A stretch of DNA of 64,000 bases from Nitrospirota bacterium (GCA_021813405.1 JAKAKS010000022.1:1-64000); one strand, 5' to 3'; numbered from the stretch's first letter, positions 1 to 9,251 are shown. Notes: generated by a model from the sequence alone, not told the origin. Program-made: numbers and translations.

Positions 1-97
1 TTACTATCTGGAGTTTGAAATCGGCCGGGTAACGCTTGCTTCTCTCGGGATACTTCTTCTTTGAACCACTTCCTTGTACGCCATTGACCTGTTCCAT
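1..97 (-). CDS. Transposase N-terminus (partial, runs off window)
   Basis: An open frame starts at an ATG (97 to 95) and runs leftward off the window edge for 32 codons without a stop. A clear Shine-Dalgarno, AAAGGAG, lies 8 nt upstream. The basic peptide contains KKKYPERSKRYPADFKLQIV, which resembles the helix-turn-helix start of IS3-type (orfA) and related transposases, where 'Y-[PS]-x-x-F-K-x-x-I-V' is common. The family call rests on this short stretch only. The gene points away from the integrase remnant, and its insertion would explain why that integrase lacks its N-terminus. What lies further left (orfB, second end) is outside the window. Confidence 0.6.
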   Translation of the reverse strand, partial: MEQVNGVQGSGSKKKYPERSKRYPADFKLQIV

Positions 98-100
98 CGC

Positions 101-136
101 TGACACTCCTTTCAAAAAACCAATCTTGGAGTGTCA
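101..136. repeat. 9-bp inverted repeat, candidate insertion-sequence end
   Basis: TGACACTCC (101-109) and GGAGTGTCA (128-136) form a perfect inverted repeat just upstream of the transposase start. The outer copy sits where integrase homology begins on the right, so it probably marks the end of the inserted element. The inner copy overlaps the transposase Shine-Dalgarno, so the arms could also act as a self-regulatory operator or hairpin. Inference from position only. Confidence 0.4.
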
Positions 137-137
137 C

Positions 138-854
138 CCTATTTTCTCAAACCCTTGGTATCAGAAACTGGTCGCTAGGACAAGGCCAGGGACCAGGAAC
201 AGGGAATTAGCCATGCTGTCAAAGGCGTTTAATCTCGCGCGTCTTTGGAAGTGGACGAAGGAGAACCCCTGCCAGCTCGTAAAAAGAGAGAAGGAAGACA
301 ACGAGATCGGCAGGTGCTTGACGGATGAGGAGGAACAGAAGCTCCTTACTGCATGCAAAGGTTTTCTCGACGGCCAACTTTACGAGATGGTAACGCTAGC
401 CCTGAACACCGGCATAAGGGAAGGCGAAGTCCTGAAACTGAGATGGGAGAGGATCGATCTTTTCAGAAAGACTTTCGAATCCTACAACGAAAAGACGAAC
501 TCTTGGAGGGCCATACCGATGAACGAGACCGTCTATGCCCTTCTGAAAGAAAAGGCAAAGGTGAGGTCCATGTCGGGATATGTCTTCACTACTTCTCAGG
601 ATACGCCGATAATTGCCCGCAACCTGTTAAGAGCGTGGTACAAGGCCATTAAATTGGCAGGGATTACAGGCCTTCGATTCCATGATCTCCGGCACACTGT
701 AGGGACCCGTCTCGGGCGCGCCGGACAGGACATCCACACGATAGCCAGCATCCTGGGCCATTCTCAGCTTTCAACGACAAGGCGCTATGTCAAGCACAAT
801 ACAGAGAGCATGAGAAACGGGCTCAGTATACTGGACAGGGTGCACCATGGCTGA
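138..854 (+). pseudogene. Tyrosine recombinase (phage/island integrase), 5'-truncated
   Basis: The C-terminal ~230 residues are a good tyrosine-recombinase catalytic domain. The catalytic Arg is in TGIREGE, the H-x-x-R pair in HDLRHT, the second His in ILGHSQ and the nucleophilic Tyr in RRYVKH. The end of the core-binding domain is visible (RNRELAMLSKAFNLA). The upstream SAM-like/arm-binding part is missing: sequence left of about 138 is the incoming transposase element, and the frame can be extended to an ATG at 36 only through that element. The gene lies beside the 3' end of a tRNA-Lys, the usual place for an island integrase. It is probably inactive because the N-terminal DNA-binding region is gone. 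Integrase identity is sure; loss of function is inferred. Confidence 0.8.
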
Positions 855-892
855 TTATCACGTTTTTATCACGTTAGGCTGCTCTGAAAAGG

Positions 893-923
893 AAAAGGGG
901 CGGGAAGAATCTCCCAACCCCTT
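893..923 (-). terminator. Intrinsic terminator behind tRNA-Lys
   Basis: Read on the minus strand, AAGGGG pairs with CCCCTT and, inside, GGGA pairs with TCCC; a T-rich tract (TTTTCCTTTT) follows. It starts about 10 nt past the tRNA 3' end, so it should end the tRNA transcript. Confidence 0.6.
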
Positions 924-933
924 GATTTTTAAG

Positions 934-1006
<73 letters not shown>

Positions 1007-1119
1007 TTTTCCATAATTATAAAGCAGCAATCATTATAAACTCTGCATGAGCACCTTTTCAAGCCGCCGAATTGTGCCGTTTAAAATGTAACCCTGTGAA
1101 TAATCATTACGACATGAAC

Positions 1120-1316
1120 AATGTAACCTTACTTTTCGGCACTGTGATATGCGAAGGAGGAAGGTTACTAAATGAGCAGGGGAACGGCAAAGACCTCTGT
1201 CAAAAGTCGAAAAAGAAACCATGAGCGCATTGTCCAGAATCTTTCCCGGATTAGCGGTTCAGGGCAATGCCACCGAGGAGAAAAGACGCCGCTGAGATAA
1301 AAATCATGGTTACATT
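1120..1316. mobile_element. Short inverted-repeat-bounded remnant (MITE-like)
   Basis: AATGTAACC at 1120-1128 and its reverse complement GGTTACATT at 1308-1316 bound a 197-bp unit. A third copy in direct orientation lies 35 bp outside the left end (1085-1093). Multiple short TGTAACC-type end repeats remind me of IS21-type ends, but the family cannot be settled from this. No transposase is left apart from a short SD-led frame inside. Confidence 0.35.
1172..1300 (+). CDS. Small basic ORF, possible transposase fragment
   Basis: A 42-codon frame opens at an ATG preceded by AAGGAGG (12 nt upstream). The product is rich in Arg/Lys/Ser (starting MSRGTAKTSVKSRKRNHERI) and has no recognised domain. 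It is enclosed by the 9-bp inverted repeats at 1120 and 1308, so it may be the first codons of a deleted transposase gene. It may equally be untranslated; codon number is too small to decide. Confidence 0.25.
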   Translation: MSRGTAKTSVKSRKRNHERIVQNLSRISGSGQCHRGEKTPLR

Positions 1317-1662
1317 CTTAATGTCTCAATGATCTACTACAAAGTTACTTTTTTAAACGGCTTGACGGGGCCGCCCACGGCTAAGACCTCTTGATTCCGG
1401 ATTACAGGCCAAAAGCTGGACGGGGCTGCCCGCGGCCGATGTCCTCCTTTGCACTCTGGACATCAAATCTCCAATTATGTATCAAAAGTAAACAGATTCA
1501 ATGTGTAATTCGGAGTCAATTTTTTATGCTCGTAAATTCAAAATCCTTTTTACATTAGGGTAAAAAAATAGTTGGATCAGGAAATTATTAAAAATTCCGG
1601 AAATAAGCAGTTGCTGCCATTGCCCTGTTGCCTGGCGGTATAGAATTTGTATTCTAAATTCC

Positions 1663-2610
1663 GTGCTTATGAAAAACGGCCCCCTGATAAGCGTTATCAT
1701 GCCGCTTTATAACAAAAGGCCATACGTTGCCAGGGCCGTAAAAAGCGTAATGGAGCAGACTTATGAGAACTGGGAATTGATCATTATCGATGATGGTTCC
1801 ACGGACGGATCATCGGACGCCATCCCCCATGGAAATCCTAGAATCAAGCTTCTGCGGCAGACTAACAGGGGGCCGGCTGCCGCGCGAAACGCAGCCATCC
1901 GCGCCGCTTCCGGCGAATACGTGGCATTTATCGACGCCGATGACTGCTATTACCCTTTTAAGCTGGAACAGGAGATAGCTTGTCTTTGGGAGGGCCAAAA
2001 GGCCGAATGGATGATGTCCGCTTATGACTGGCAGGTGAACGGGCAAACCACACGTTACTATATGAAAGACATAAACAGGGAAGAGGTCAACAAGGAGACC
2101 AAAGTTTTCGATGATGCGCTTGAACAACTGACCGTTTCCGGCTGGCCCAGTGACGGCCTGTTCATGAGAAAATCCTTATTTGAGCGGTTGGGCGGATTTA
2201 ATGAAAACATGAGATATGGAGAGATAAGCGAGTTTATACTGCGGTGCGCGGCAGCTCAGCCCAGGGTTTTGATTTGCCACCTCGCATTATATCTTCATAT
2301 AGATGTTCCTCTAAGCACGGCAAAGGTCACAAACAGAAATGAATTTCATAAACAAATAGGAAAGACCCTTGTAGGGCTGGCAAAAAACTATCCTCAATAT
2401 TCCGGTTTATTGATTGGCAGGGGGTACTCTCACCTGATATCTTACAGCCAGTCGCTTATACTGGCAGGCAAAGGCCGGGAGGCCCGCAGGTTCCTGTTTG
2501 AGGAGTTCCGTATGGAGTTCATGGCGCGATGGGCCTTGCTGTGGATGGCCAGCTGGTTGCCCAAGGGCCTCCTTGCCCGCATTCCAAAAACGGCTAAAGG
2601 ATGGCTGTAA
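1663..2610 (+). CDS. Family 2 glycosyltransferase
   Basis: A 315-residue GT-A fold enzyme that would transfer a nucleotide-activated sugar during surface polysaccharide or LPS synthesis on the cytoplasmic face. The N-terminus is classical: SVIMPLYNKRPYVARAVKSV, then the nucleotide-binding IIIDDGSTDGS, RGPAAARNAAI, and the DxD-type metal site FIDADD near residue 95. The C-terminal third is less conserved and has no clear membrane span. GTG at 1663 or ATG at 1669 could be the start; neither has a Shine-Dalgarno. The gene stands alone and converges on lptD with 7 bp between stops, so a role in the outer envelope is plausible. Acceptor and donor sugars cannot be read from sequence. Confidence 0.85.
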   Translation: MLMKNGPLISVIMPLYNKRPYVARAVKSVMEQTYENWELIIIDDGSTDGSSDAIPHGNPRIKLLRQTNRGPAAARNAAIRAASGEYVAFIDADDCYYPFKLEQEIACLWEGQKAEWMMSAYDWQVNGQTTRYYMKDINREEVNKETKVFDDALEQLTVSGWPSDGLFMRKSLFERLGGFNENMRYGEISEFILRCAAAQPRVLICHLALYLHIDVPLSTAKVTNRNEFHKQIGKTLVGLAKNYPQYSGLLIGRGYSHLISYSQSLILAGKGREARRFLFEEFRMEFMARWALLWMASWLPKGLLARIPKTAKGWL

Positions 2611-2617
2611 ACAGATC

Positions 2618-4813
2618 CTAGTCCGTTTGAGGAAAGGGGCCGGGCGTTGTGGGCTGATTATCCCGGGCCGTCATGTTCGTCATCCACTCAGCCGGAACAT
2701 GAATGCCCCCATCGTTTACCATGGAGTTTTCATCCGGCTGTAGCGGCTGGCCGTTTCCCCCCGCCGCAGATGACCACATGGAAGACCAATCGGGCGTCGT
2801 TATATTTTGCGCTGTTTTGCCAGACGGCACTGGCGTAATAAGCGGAACTGGGGCCGGGCTTGTGGGCTCATTTGCGGAGCCCTGGCCGATCCCTTGCAAC
2901 TGAACGTTAAAGTAAACCGATGTGTCCCCGGGTTTCCGGCTGAAGACCAGCCTTGCCCCCCAGCATTCGGTCTTGTAAACAAGAGTGGTGTGGAACAACT
3001 GGAACCCCCCGCCGCGCAGATCATACCAAATGCTGGCCTCACTCCATAATTTTTTGGTTAGCTGCCTTTGAACACCCACTGTATTTAGCCATGTGTTGTC
3101 CAGCCTAGAAAAACGCTCGCTTATGGAAACAGAGGTGGCTTTGACCACTTTGAAGCTGGAATCCGCTTCAAACGTGCCTACATTCCTGCTATACGGGTCC
3201 AAAGTGAGTACAGAATTGATGTAAAAAGGCTTTGTTGTCCAAAGGTTTATATTCAATGGCTGCAAAGGGTGGTAGTCCTGCCTGGCATCATACTGGTCCG
3301 TCACCCTGAATTCCATGAACTGCCCGCTTTTATCCTTGAGCCTGTTTTCCAGCTGAAACTGGATAAGGGCTGACCTGGTCTGGGTCTCCAGCTCATCAAA
3401 CACCACCGGGGACTGCTGCCCGGTAACATCCTGATACAGAAAACCGACGCTTGGTTCCAGGTAATGCGTTATGCCGTTCCCGTATGCCCTGCGCAGCCTG
3501 GCTGTTGCGGTTGCCTGATATTGCGTTACGGCCTCTGCAAAATCCTGGCTGGGGCCGGTAAGCTGATAGGACCTCAATGAAGCACCCGCCGCCTGGTAAA
3601 TATCCAGCCCGTCACCAAATACATATGAAATGCGTGGGGCAATTTCCAGCCTGTCTGCCGATTGCCCGTGCTCACGCCAGAAATAGGAATTTTCCGTCCG
3701 GCCTTCCAGGATAAAAGGGCTGCCAAGGACCGATCCCAACTGGCGTGGATACAGGGAGAAACCAAGGGTGGGCAGCCGCTCCGGCACCGATTGCTGGTCT
3801 GCGCCGGGGGCGAGGTCCTCAAAATACCTTGTCTGCAAGTACAGCTTGCCGGTACCCGGATAATAGAGCCTGGCCTCTCCATCAGATTCCAGATAGCGCC
3901 TGGCCCGCTGTTCGAATTTCTGGTTGAAAAGCTGGTGAAAATCTCCGTGATTCACCATGTCCAGCGTTAAAAACCCGAAAGGCATTGTCTGGGTGCCGCT
4001 CAATGCCAGGTAATTTTTATTGTCCTTCCAGTCATTCAGATATGTAAGCTTGTCCTCTCCCTCAAGTCCGTTCAGCTCCAGGAACCTGCCATCCAAAACT
4101 GCCCCCGCGGCCCTCCTGGAATGCAATTCCAGCGCCGCGGTCAAATCCTCCTTGTCCGATATCACCCAATAATAGGGCAGGTCCATGCGGAAGCCGGAGA
4201 ACGTGCTGAAGCCGAAGGTTGGGCTTAGAAACCCGGACTTCTTCTCTTTGAAAACCGGAGCGGGGAAAACAGGAGCGTAGAGCACCGGCGTGTCCTTCAC
4301 CATGAACGTGGCGTCGGTAACCACGGCCATTCCGCTTGGGTTTACCGTAATCCTGCGGCCGCCTATGGACCAGTCCGGGCAGTCGGCCTTGCACGCCGTA
4401 TATGCGCCCTTGAAAACCTTGTAGGTTGCCTCTTCCGGAGGGCCGGCCCCTTTTTCAATGAGTTCGCCCTTCAGCCGGGAGTGCTCTTTCTTGAAATAAA
4501 TCGTTCCATTGTAAATAGTCCCGCTACTGTCGTCCACGTTTAAAAAGGCCGAGTCTGAGTTTATCTTTACAAAGGGATCTTCGAAAAAGAAGTGCCCCAT
4601 AAAATGGAACTCTTTTGTTGTTGCGTTATAAATCGCGTTGTCCGATGTCGCGGTGAAATCGTCCCTCACAACGCGAACCGAATGATGGAAGAAATACTGG
4701 CCCTTGCTGGCTGTTAGCTGCTGGGAATAAATATCCGTCTGGATGGCCAGGGCCATCGTGGGAAAGAACATGCCTATGAGCACCAGAAGACTTGCAGGGA
4801 TTATTTTTTGCAT
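2618..4813 (-). CDS. lptD: LPS-assembly outer-membrane protein LptD
   Basis: 731 residues. A signal peptide ends near residue 23 (FFPTMALA). Residues ~25-140 form the periplasmic LptA/OstA-like beta-jellyroll. The rest is the LptD barrel that inserts lipopolysaccharide into the outer leaflet with LptE. The typical C-terminal barrel strand is seen at YKTECWGARLVFSRK. Cysteines occur in TACKADCPDW and near the C-terminus, where disulfides form in E. coli LptD. Odd: after the last predicted strand (~residue 645) comes an ~85-residue Pro/Ser/Thr/Asn-rich tail ending in PGPFPQTD, where the family normally stops at the barrel. It lies 49 bp behind folC and is probably the last gene of the trp-acc-fol transcript. 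No strong SD is visible. Confidence 0.9.
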   Translation of the reverse strand: MQKIIPASLLVLIGMFFPTMALAIQTDIYSQQLTASKGQYFFHHSVRVVRDDFTATSDNAIYNATTKEFHFMGHFFFEDPFVKINSDSAFLNVDDSSGTIYNGTIYFKKEHSRLKGELIEKGAGPPEEATYKVFKGAYTACKADCPDWSIGGRRITVNPSGMAVVTDATFMVKDTPVLYAPVFPAPVFKEKKSGFLSPTFGFSTFSGFRMDLPYYWVISDKEDLTAALELHSRRAAGAVLDGRFLELNGLEGEDKLTYLNDWKDNKNYLALSGTQTMPFGFLTLDMVNHGDFHQLFNQKFEQRARRYLESDGEARLYYPGTGKLYLQTRYFEDLAPGADQQSVPERLPTLGFSLYPRQLGSVLGSPFILEGRTENSYFWREHGQSADRLEIAPRISYVFGDGLDIYQAAGASLRSYQLTGPSQDFAEAVTQYQATATARLRRAYGNGITHYLEPSVGFLYQDVTGQQSPVVFDELETQTRSALIQFQLENRLKDKSGQFMEFRVTDQYDARQDYHPLQPLNINLWTTKPFYINSVLTLDPYSRNVGTFEADSSFKVVKATSVSISERFSRLDNTWLNTVGVQRQLTKKLWSEASIWYDLRGGGFQLFHTTLVYKTECWGARLVFSRKPGDTSVYFNVQLQGIGQGSANEPTSPAPVPLITPVPSGKTAQNITTPDWSSMWSSAAGGNGQPLQPDENSMVNDGGIHVPAEWMTNMTARDNQPTTPGPFPQTD

Positions 4814-4862
4814 GCCATTGCGCTTACTTTGCCATTTAACATTTGAGATTTGAAACCAGGCA

Positions 4863-6224
4863 TTATTCCCTCAGGCCTGCAAGCGTTCCGCCGCCCGCAA
4901 ATGCCTCTTTGGCCTCGCCCGCCGTATAGAAGGAACCTGCCACCAGCACAAGGCCATCCGGGCCTGCCAGGGCGCGCGCCCTCGTAAGGGCCGCCTGTAC
5001 CGTGGCCACGCACTCGCACTCCGCATAGCCCAGCGTTCTGGCGAACTCCGCAAGCAGTTCCGGCGCAGCCGCCCTCCCATAGGCCGGGGCTGTAAAAACG
5101 GTCTTTGCGGCCAGCGGCAGAAGGGCCTCGAGCACGCCTCTTATGTCCTTGTCGGCCATTATGCCGGCAACCAGAATTACTTTTCTTTCCGGGTAAATCT
5201 CTTTTACCAGCGCGGCAAGGGCGCGCGCCGCCTCCGGGTTATGGGCGCCGTCAAGCCTGGTTTCCGGCTTTTCCGCCAGCAGTTCAAACCGGCCCGGAAG
5301 CTCCGTAAGAGCAAGCCCTTTTCTTATGGCTTCTTCATCTTCAATGCCGGCCAGCCTGGCGGCCGTGATGGCCACAGAGGCATTTACCGCCTGGAACCGC
5401 CCAGGCAGAGGGAAATAGATGTCCCTCATTTCAAAACCGGTGCAAAGATAATCAAACCGTATGCCACTGGCCGATATATCCTTGAGGCTTGCGCTGAACT
5501 CTTTCCCGTAAACATATATCTTTGCACGCATGCGCGCCGCCTGTTTTTCAATTACCTGCATGGCATCCTCCGGCTGGGGCGCCAGGACCAGCGGAACGGA
5601 TTTTTTTATTATCCCGGCCTTTTCGGCGGCTATCTTTTCCAGTGTGCCGCCAAGGAACTCCATGTGGTCCATGGACACAGGGGTAATCACGGACACCGCC
5701 GGGGTAATCACGTTTGTGGCGTCCAGCCTGCCGCCCATACCGGTCTCGATTACAGCCCGTTCAACGCCGCGCTCCCTGAAATAAAGGAACCCCATCGCCG
5801 TCACCACCTCGAAGAAGGTGGGGCTCATGCCTGGCAGTTTGCCGCGGGCCGTTTCAGCCACTTCCCCGGCAAGCCGCACAACATCGTTCCGGCTTATCTG
5901 CACGCCGTCAACTGCTATCCGTTCGGTAAAACTCAACAGGTGCGGGGAGGTAAACAGGCCGGTCCGGAAGCCGGCCGCCCTGAATATGGAAGCCGTTGCC
6001 GCGCACGTGGAGCCTTTGCCATTTGTGCCCGCAACGTGTATAAACCGGCAAGGGGCAAATGCCTGCGCAGGATCTTTGATATGGTCTGTGGTCTTGTGTG
6101 CGGAGGGGAATATGCCTTTAGGCATCCCCAGGGCCTTCAGCAGCTTCCTGGGGTTTTCAAGCCCCAGTTTTATGCCATGCTTCTGGAGGCCAAATAGGTA
6201 CTTAAGCGCCTCATCGTACCTCAT
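4863..6224 (-). CDS. folC: Dihydrofolate / folylpolyglutamate synthase FolC
   Basis: A 453-residue Mur-ligase-fold enzyme that adds glutamate to dihydropteroate and to reduced folates, using ATP, in the cytoplasm. The P-loop is HVAGTNGKGST (G66-T73), followed by RTGLFTSPHL. The Mur-ligase segment VIETGMGGRLDATNVITP is clear, and RLDGAHNPEAARAL marks the C-terminal glutamate-binding domain. Between the usual N-terminal helix (GIKLGLENP) and the P-loop there are about 20 more residues than is typical, containing SAHKTTDHIK. The start overlaps the end of accD by 14 bp, so translation is probably coupled. Confidence 0.95.
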   Translation of the reverse strand: MRYDEALKYLFGLQKHGIKLGLENPRKLLKALGMPKGIFPSAHKTTDHIKDPAQAFAPCRFIHVAGTNGKGSTCAATASIFRAAGFRTGLFTSPHLLSFTERIAVDGVQISRNDVVRLAGEVAETARGKLPGMSPTFFEVVTAMGFLYFRERGVERAVIETGMGGRLDATNVITPAVSVITPVSMDHMEFLGGTLEKIAAEKAGIIKKSVPLVLAPQPEDAMQVIEKQAARMRAKIYVYGKEFSASLKDISASGIRFDYLCTGFEMRDIYFPLPGRFQAVNASVAITAARLAGIEDEEAIRKGLALTELPGRFELLAEKPETRLDGAHNPEAARALAALVKEIYPERKVILVAGIMADKDIRGVLEALLPLAAKTVFTAPAYGRAAAPELLAEFARTLGYAECECVATVQAALTRARALAGPDGLVLVAGSFYTAGEAKEAFAGGGTLAGLRE

Positions 6225-7056
6225 GCGCCGGGGCCAGGTGCAGAAGTATCTTTTTGATCACCGGCTTCATTTCCTTCCGGTGCACGACCATATCTATCAG
6301 GCCGTGCTCCAGCAGGAATTCGGCCCTCTGAAAATTGTCCGGCAATTGCTGCTTTATGGTCTGCTCTATCACCCTTGGCCCGGCAAAGCCTATCAGGCTT
6401 CTTGGCTCCGCGATTATGATGTCCCCGAGCATCGCAAAACTGGCCGTCACCCCGCCGAATGTGGGGTCTGCCAATATGGAAACATACGGAATGGCCTCCT
6501 GCTTAAGCCTGCCTATGGCCGCGGAAACGCGCGCCATCTGCATAAGCGAGAAAAGCCCCTCCTGCATCCTGGCCCCTCCGGAAGAAGATACGGTTATAAG
6601 GGCAACCTTCTGCTCCAGGGCGCGCTCTGCCGCCCTCATTATCTTTTCCCCCACGGCGGAACCCATGCTGCCGCCCATGAATGAGAAATCCATTATGACG
6701 GCCGATACGCTTGTGCCTTCCACGGTTGCCGTCCCGGAGACCGCCGCCTCAAGCATGCCGGTTTTGGCGGCATTGGTTTTCAGCCTGTCGGCGTACGGGA
6801 CGGAATCGCGGAAATCCAGGGGATCGCCTGAGGTTATCGCCTCATCGGATTCAATGAAACTGCCCTGGTCAAACAGAAGCCGTATCCTCTCCCGCGCGTC
6901 TATCCTGAAATGGTAATTGCACTTGGGGCATACCTTCAGGTTCCGCTCCATCTCGCGGCGGTATATTATCTCCTTGCAGCCCTCGCATTTAACCCAGGAC
7001 CCTTCGGGTATCTTTACCTTCTTCAGGGACTCTTTTTCTTTTTTAAACCAGGTCAT
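6211..7056 (-). CDS. accD: Acetyl-CoA carboxylase carboxyltransferase subunit beta
   Basis: 281 residues, the normal length for AccD. This subunit pairs with AccA to move the carboxyl group from biotin to acetyl-CoA, forming malonyl-CoA for fatty-acid synthesis. The four-Cys zinc ribbon is complete (C24, C27, C43, C46: KCEGCKEI ... CPKCNYHF). The crotonase-fold core has SSSGGARMQEG and the oxyanion-hole glycines around GGVTASFAMLGD. The start ATG overlaps the trpA stop by 4 bp (ATGA). accA is not in the window. The trp-accD-folC order is found in many proteobacteria and relatives. Confidence 0.96.
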   Translation of the reverse strand: MTWFKKEKESLKKVKIPEGSWVKCEGCKEIIYRREMERNLKVCPKCNYHFRIDARERIRLLFDQGSFIESDEAITSGDPLDFRDSVPYADRLKTNAAKTGMLEAAVSGTATVEGTSVSAVIMDFSFMGGSMGSAVGEKIMRAAERALEQKVALITVSSSGGARMQEGLFSLMQMARVSAAIGRLKQEAIPYVSILADPTFGGVTASFAMLGDIIIAEPRSLIGFAGPRVIEQTIKQQLPDNFQRAEFLLEHGLIDMVVHRKEMKPVIKKILLHLAPAHEVR

Positions 7057-7847
7057 CCTATGGCCTCGCGCATGCTTTTAAGCCAGGCGGAAAAGTCCCT
7101 GGCGGAGTCCTCCCGCGCCCTCCGGACCACGGCGCTTCCAACTATCACCCCGTCAGCCGTTTTGGCTATCCGGCCTGCCTCATCGGGATTGGACACCCCG
7201 AAGCCGACCGCCACAGCCTTGCCGCCTGATAATTTTTTAAGCCTCTTTACGGATTTTTCTATCTCTTCGTAATGGGCCAGTTTTGCCCCTGTAATGCCAG
7301 TAAGCGACACATAATAAATAAACCCGGTGGATGCGTTTGAGACCAGCCTGAACCTCTCAGGCCCGGAAGTGGGCGCGGCAAGAAATATGGTATCCAGCCC
7401 GTGTTTATATGAATGCTCCTTTAGCAAATCCGCTTCCTCAACAGGCAGATCGGGCACGATTACCCCGTCCGCCCCGGCCTCCACGGCCTGTTTTGCAAAT
7501 TTGTCCTCGCCGAACTTCAGCACCGGGTTGTAATAAGTCATAAGCACAATCGGGATATCGGAACGCTTGCGGATAGCTGCCACAAGCCCCAGCGCCTTCC
7601 GCAGGTTTACCCCGGCCCTGCGCGCCCTCTCCGCCGCCGCCTGGATAAGCGGGCCGTCGGCAACGGGGTCTGAAAACGGGACGCCAAGCTCTATGATATC
7701 CGCCCCAGCATCTTCCAGGGTGCCTGCCAGCCGCAGCGAGGCGTTCAAAGACGGATCGCCGGACATTATATAAGGAATGAACGCCTTTTTCCCGGCAGCC
7801 GCAAGCTCTTTGAATCTGGCTTCTATCCTGGATCCGGCTTTCAGCAA
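7053..7847 (-). CDS. trpA: Tryptophan synthase alpha chain
   Basis: A 264-residue TIM barrel that cleaves indole-3-glycerol phosphate to indole and glyceraldehyde-3-phosphate. The catalytic pair is present: Glu53 in [11 protein letters not shown] and Asp64 in VADGP (E49/D60 in E. coli). The phosphate-binding end is [11 protein letters not shown] and GVIVGSAVV. It overlaps trpB by 7 bp, as expected for partners of one alpha2-beta2 complex with an indole tunnel. No other tryptophan genes are in the window, so the first pathway genes must lie elsewhere. Confidence 0.97.
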   Translation of the reverse strand: MLKAGSRIEARFKELAAAGKKAFIPYIMSGDPSLNASLRLAGTLEDAGADIIELGVPFSDPVADGPLIQAAAERARRAGVNLRKALGLVAAIRKRSDIPIVLMTYYNPVLKFGEDKFAKQAVEAGADGVIVPDLPVEEADLLKEHSYKHGLDTIFLAAPTSGPERFRLVSNASTGFIYYVSLTGITGAKLAHYEEIEKSVKRLKKLSGGKAVAVGFGVSNPDEAGRIAKTADGVIVGSAVVRRAREDSARDFSAWLKSMREAIG

Positions 7848-9034
7848 AGCTGCACCCCTTTTATTCTTGCCACTTCAAGCACGTCCTTGTCACCCCTGCC
7901 AGACAGGTTCACTATGATGATCTTGTTTTTCTTCATCTTCGGCGCCGCCTTCACGGCCTCCGCTATGGCATGGGAGGACTCCAGCGCCGGGATTATCCCT
8001 TCCATCCGGGAGAGCAGCTCGAAAGCCGCAAGGGCCTCTTCATCGGTGGCATACGTATATTTTACCCGCCCGGACTGCATCAGCCAGGCATGTTCCGGAC
8101 CTACGGAGGCATAATCCAGGCCTGCCGATACGGAGTGGGTGTCAAGCACGTTTCCGTCCCCGTCCTGAAGCAGATAGCTTTTTGTACCCTGCAAAACGCC
8201 CACGGAACCGCCGGCAAATCTTGCCGCATGCTTGCCGGATTCGATCCCCAGGCCGCCTGCCTCCACGCCTGTCATTGCTATCTTCTTCTCTTTGAGGAAT
8301 GCATGAAAGAGCCCGATGGCGTTGCTGCCGCCGCCCACGCAGGCTATCATGTGGTCCGGAAGCCTTCCTTCCGCTTTCAATATCTGCGCCCTGGCCTCCC
8401 TGCCTATTACGGACTGGAAATCCCTCACCATCTCCGGGAAGGGATGGGGGCCAAACACCGTGCCTAAAACGTAATGCGTGTTGCGCACATTGGTTGTCCA
8501 ATCCCGCAAGGCCTCGTTTATGGCGTCCTTGAGGGTCTTGCTCCCGGCGCTTACTTCGCGCACTTCCGCGCCAAGAAGCTTCATCCTGAAAACATTCAGG
8601 GCCTGGCGCTTGATGTCCACAGAGCCCATGTATATAACGCAGTCCAGCCCCAGAAGCGCGGCACCGGTTGCCACGGCAACACCATGCTGGCCGGCCCCGG
8701 TTTCGGCTATCACGCGCTTCTTGCCCATCTTCTTTGCAAGCAGCGCCTGCCCAAGCGCGTTGTTTATCTTGTGGGCGCCGGTGTGGGCCAGGTCCTCCCG
8801 TTTAAGGTATATCTTCGCCCCGCCCAGGTGTTGCGTCAGCCGTTTGGCAAAATAAAGAGGGGTAGGCCTGCCTATGAACTTTCCGGCAAGGCTGTCAAAT
8901 TCGCGCTTGAAGCCCGCGTCTTTTCTGGCCTTGAAGTATTCGTGCTCCAGATCTTCCAGGGCGGGCATGAGTGTTTCCGGCACAAACCGCCCTCCGTAAG
9001 GCCCAAAATACCATTTTTTGCTTTTACCGCTCAA
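7841..9034 (-). CDS. trpB: Tryptophan synthase beta chain
   Basis: 397 residues when started at TTG 9034. This PLP enzyme joins indole and serine to make tryptophan. The PLP lysine is K89 in [16 protein letters not shown], and the glycine-rich phosphate loop is [11 protein letters not shown] chose TTG because the conserved N-terminus ([17 protein letters not shown]) begins right after it, a GAAGGAAG Shine-Dalgarno sits 6 nt upstream, and the TTG overlaps the TGA stop of the preceding small gene (TTGA). A longer in-frame extension to 9139 would run inside that gene and shows no TrpB homology. Length matches the main TrpB1 type, not TrpB2. Confidence 0.95.
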   Translation of the reverse strand: MSGKSKKWYFGPYGGRFVPETLMPALEDLEHEYFKARKDAGFKREFDSLAGKFIGRPTPLYFAKRLTQHLGGAKIYLKREDLAHTGAHKINNALGQALLAKKMGKKRVIAETGAGQHGVAVATGAALLGLDCVIYMGSVDIKRQALNVFRMKLLGAEVREVSAGSKTLKDAINEALRDWTTNVRNTHYVLGTVFGPHPFPEMVRDFQSVIGREARAQILKAEGRLPDHMIACVGGGSNAIGLFHAFLKEKKIAMTGVEAGGLGIESGKHAARFAGGSVGVLQGTKSYLLQDGDGNVLDTHSVSAGLDYASVGPEHAWLMQSGRVKYTYATDEEALAAFELLSRMEGIIPALESSHAIAEAVKAAPKMKKNKIIIVNLSGRGDKDVLEVARIKGVQLC

Positions 9035-9243
9035 TTGCGCTTCCTTCTTTCGCGGCCGCAGTTGCAGTTGAGCCCGTGGGTGCAGCCCTCGAAGGGCTCC
9101 GCCACAAGCCTGTCTGCTATAACCTCGCCGCACTTGCAAAGATACCCGTCCGGCCCGTGCGCTTCAGGGGCAAGCTCCCTGCCGCAGACCGGACATAAGG
9201 GCAAAACTCCCTCCGGCCTCCATTTGGCTGGCCCGTTATTCAT
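9031..9243 (-). CDS. Small Cys-rich zinc-ribbon-like protein, first gene of trp operon
   Basis: 70 residues with eight cysteines in ordered pairs: CPVCGRE, then LCKCGEV, then [16 protein letters not shown]. The spacing suggests zinc binding, possibly a rubredoxin-like or zinc-ribbon knuckle followed by a basic tail. I do not recognise the family. It is the promoter-proximal gene, and its stop overlaps the trpB start by 3 of 4 bases, so it is co-translated with trpB. A zinc or redox sensor role is only a guess. The start ATG lies 8 nt behind an extended -10 box with no Shine-Dalgarno, so the mRNA is probably leaderless or nearly so. Confidence 0.7.
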   Translation of the reverse strand: MNNGPAKWRPEGVLPLCPVCGRELAPEAHGPDGYLCKCGEVIADRLVAEPFEGCTHGLNCNCGRERRKRN

Positions 9244-9251
9244 AAGGTGAT

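Larger units (their letters stand above)
1007..1662. other. Gene-poor gap with decayed mobile-element sequence
   Basis: No convincing gene fills this 650-bp stretch. It holds three copies of AATGTAACC (1085-1093, 1120-1128, and inverted at 1308-1316), a 42-codon frame between the last two, and a 30-bp direct repeat (1361-1390 and 1416-1446, rich in GACGGGGC-GCCC). The right part (1480-1660) is AT-rich. The make-up suggests remnants of insertion sequences bordering the tRNA/integrase locus. Confidence 0.5.

Noticed and set aside
36-137. N-terminal extension of the integrase to an ATG at 36
   Set aside because: This part is the antisense of a transposase start with its own Shine-Dalgarno; the peptide has no integrase likeness.
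5241-6197. 318-codon plus-strand frame opposite folC
   Set aside because: Shadow of folC on the other strand; the folC motifs are unambiguous.
9035-9139. Longer TrpB start at 9139
   Set aside because: It lies inside the Cys-rich gene in another frame, has no homology, and TTG 9034 has a Shine-Dalgarno and gives the usual length.
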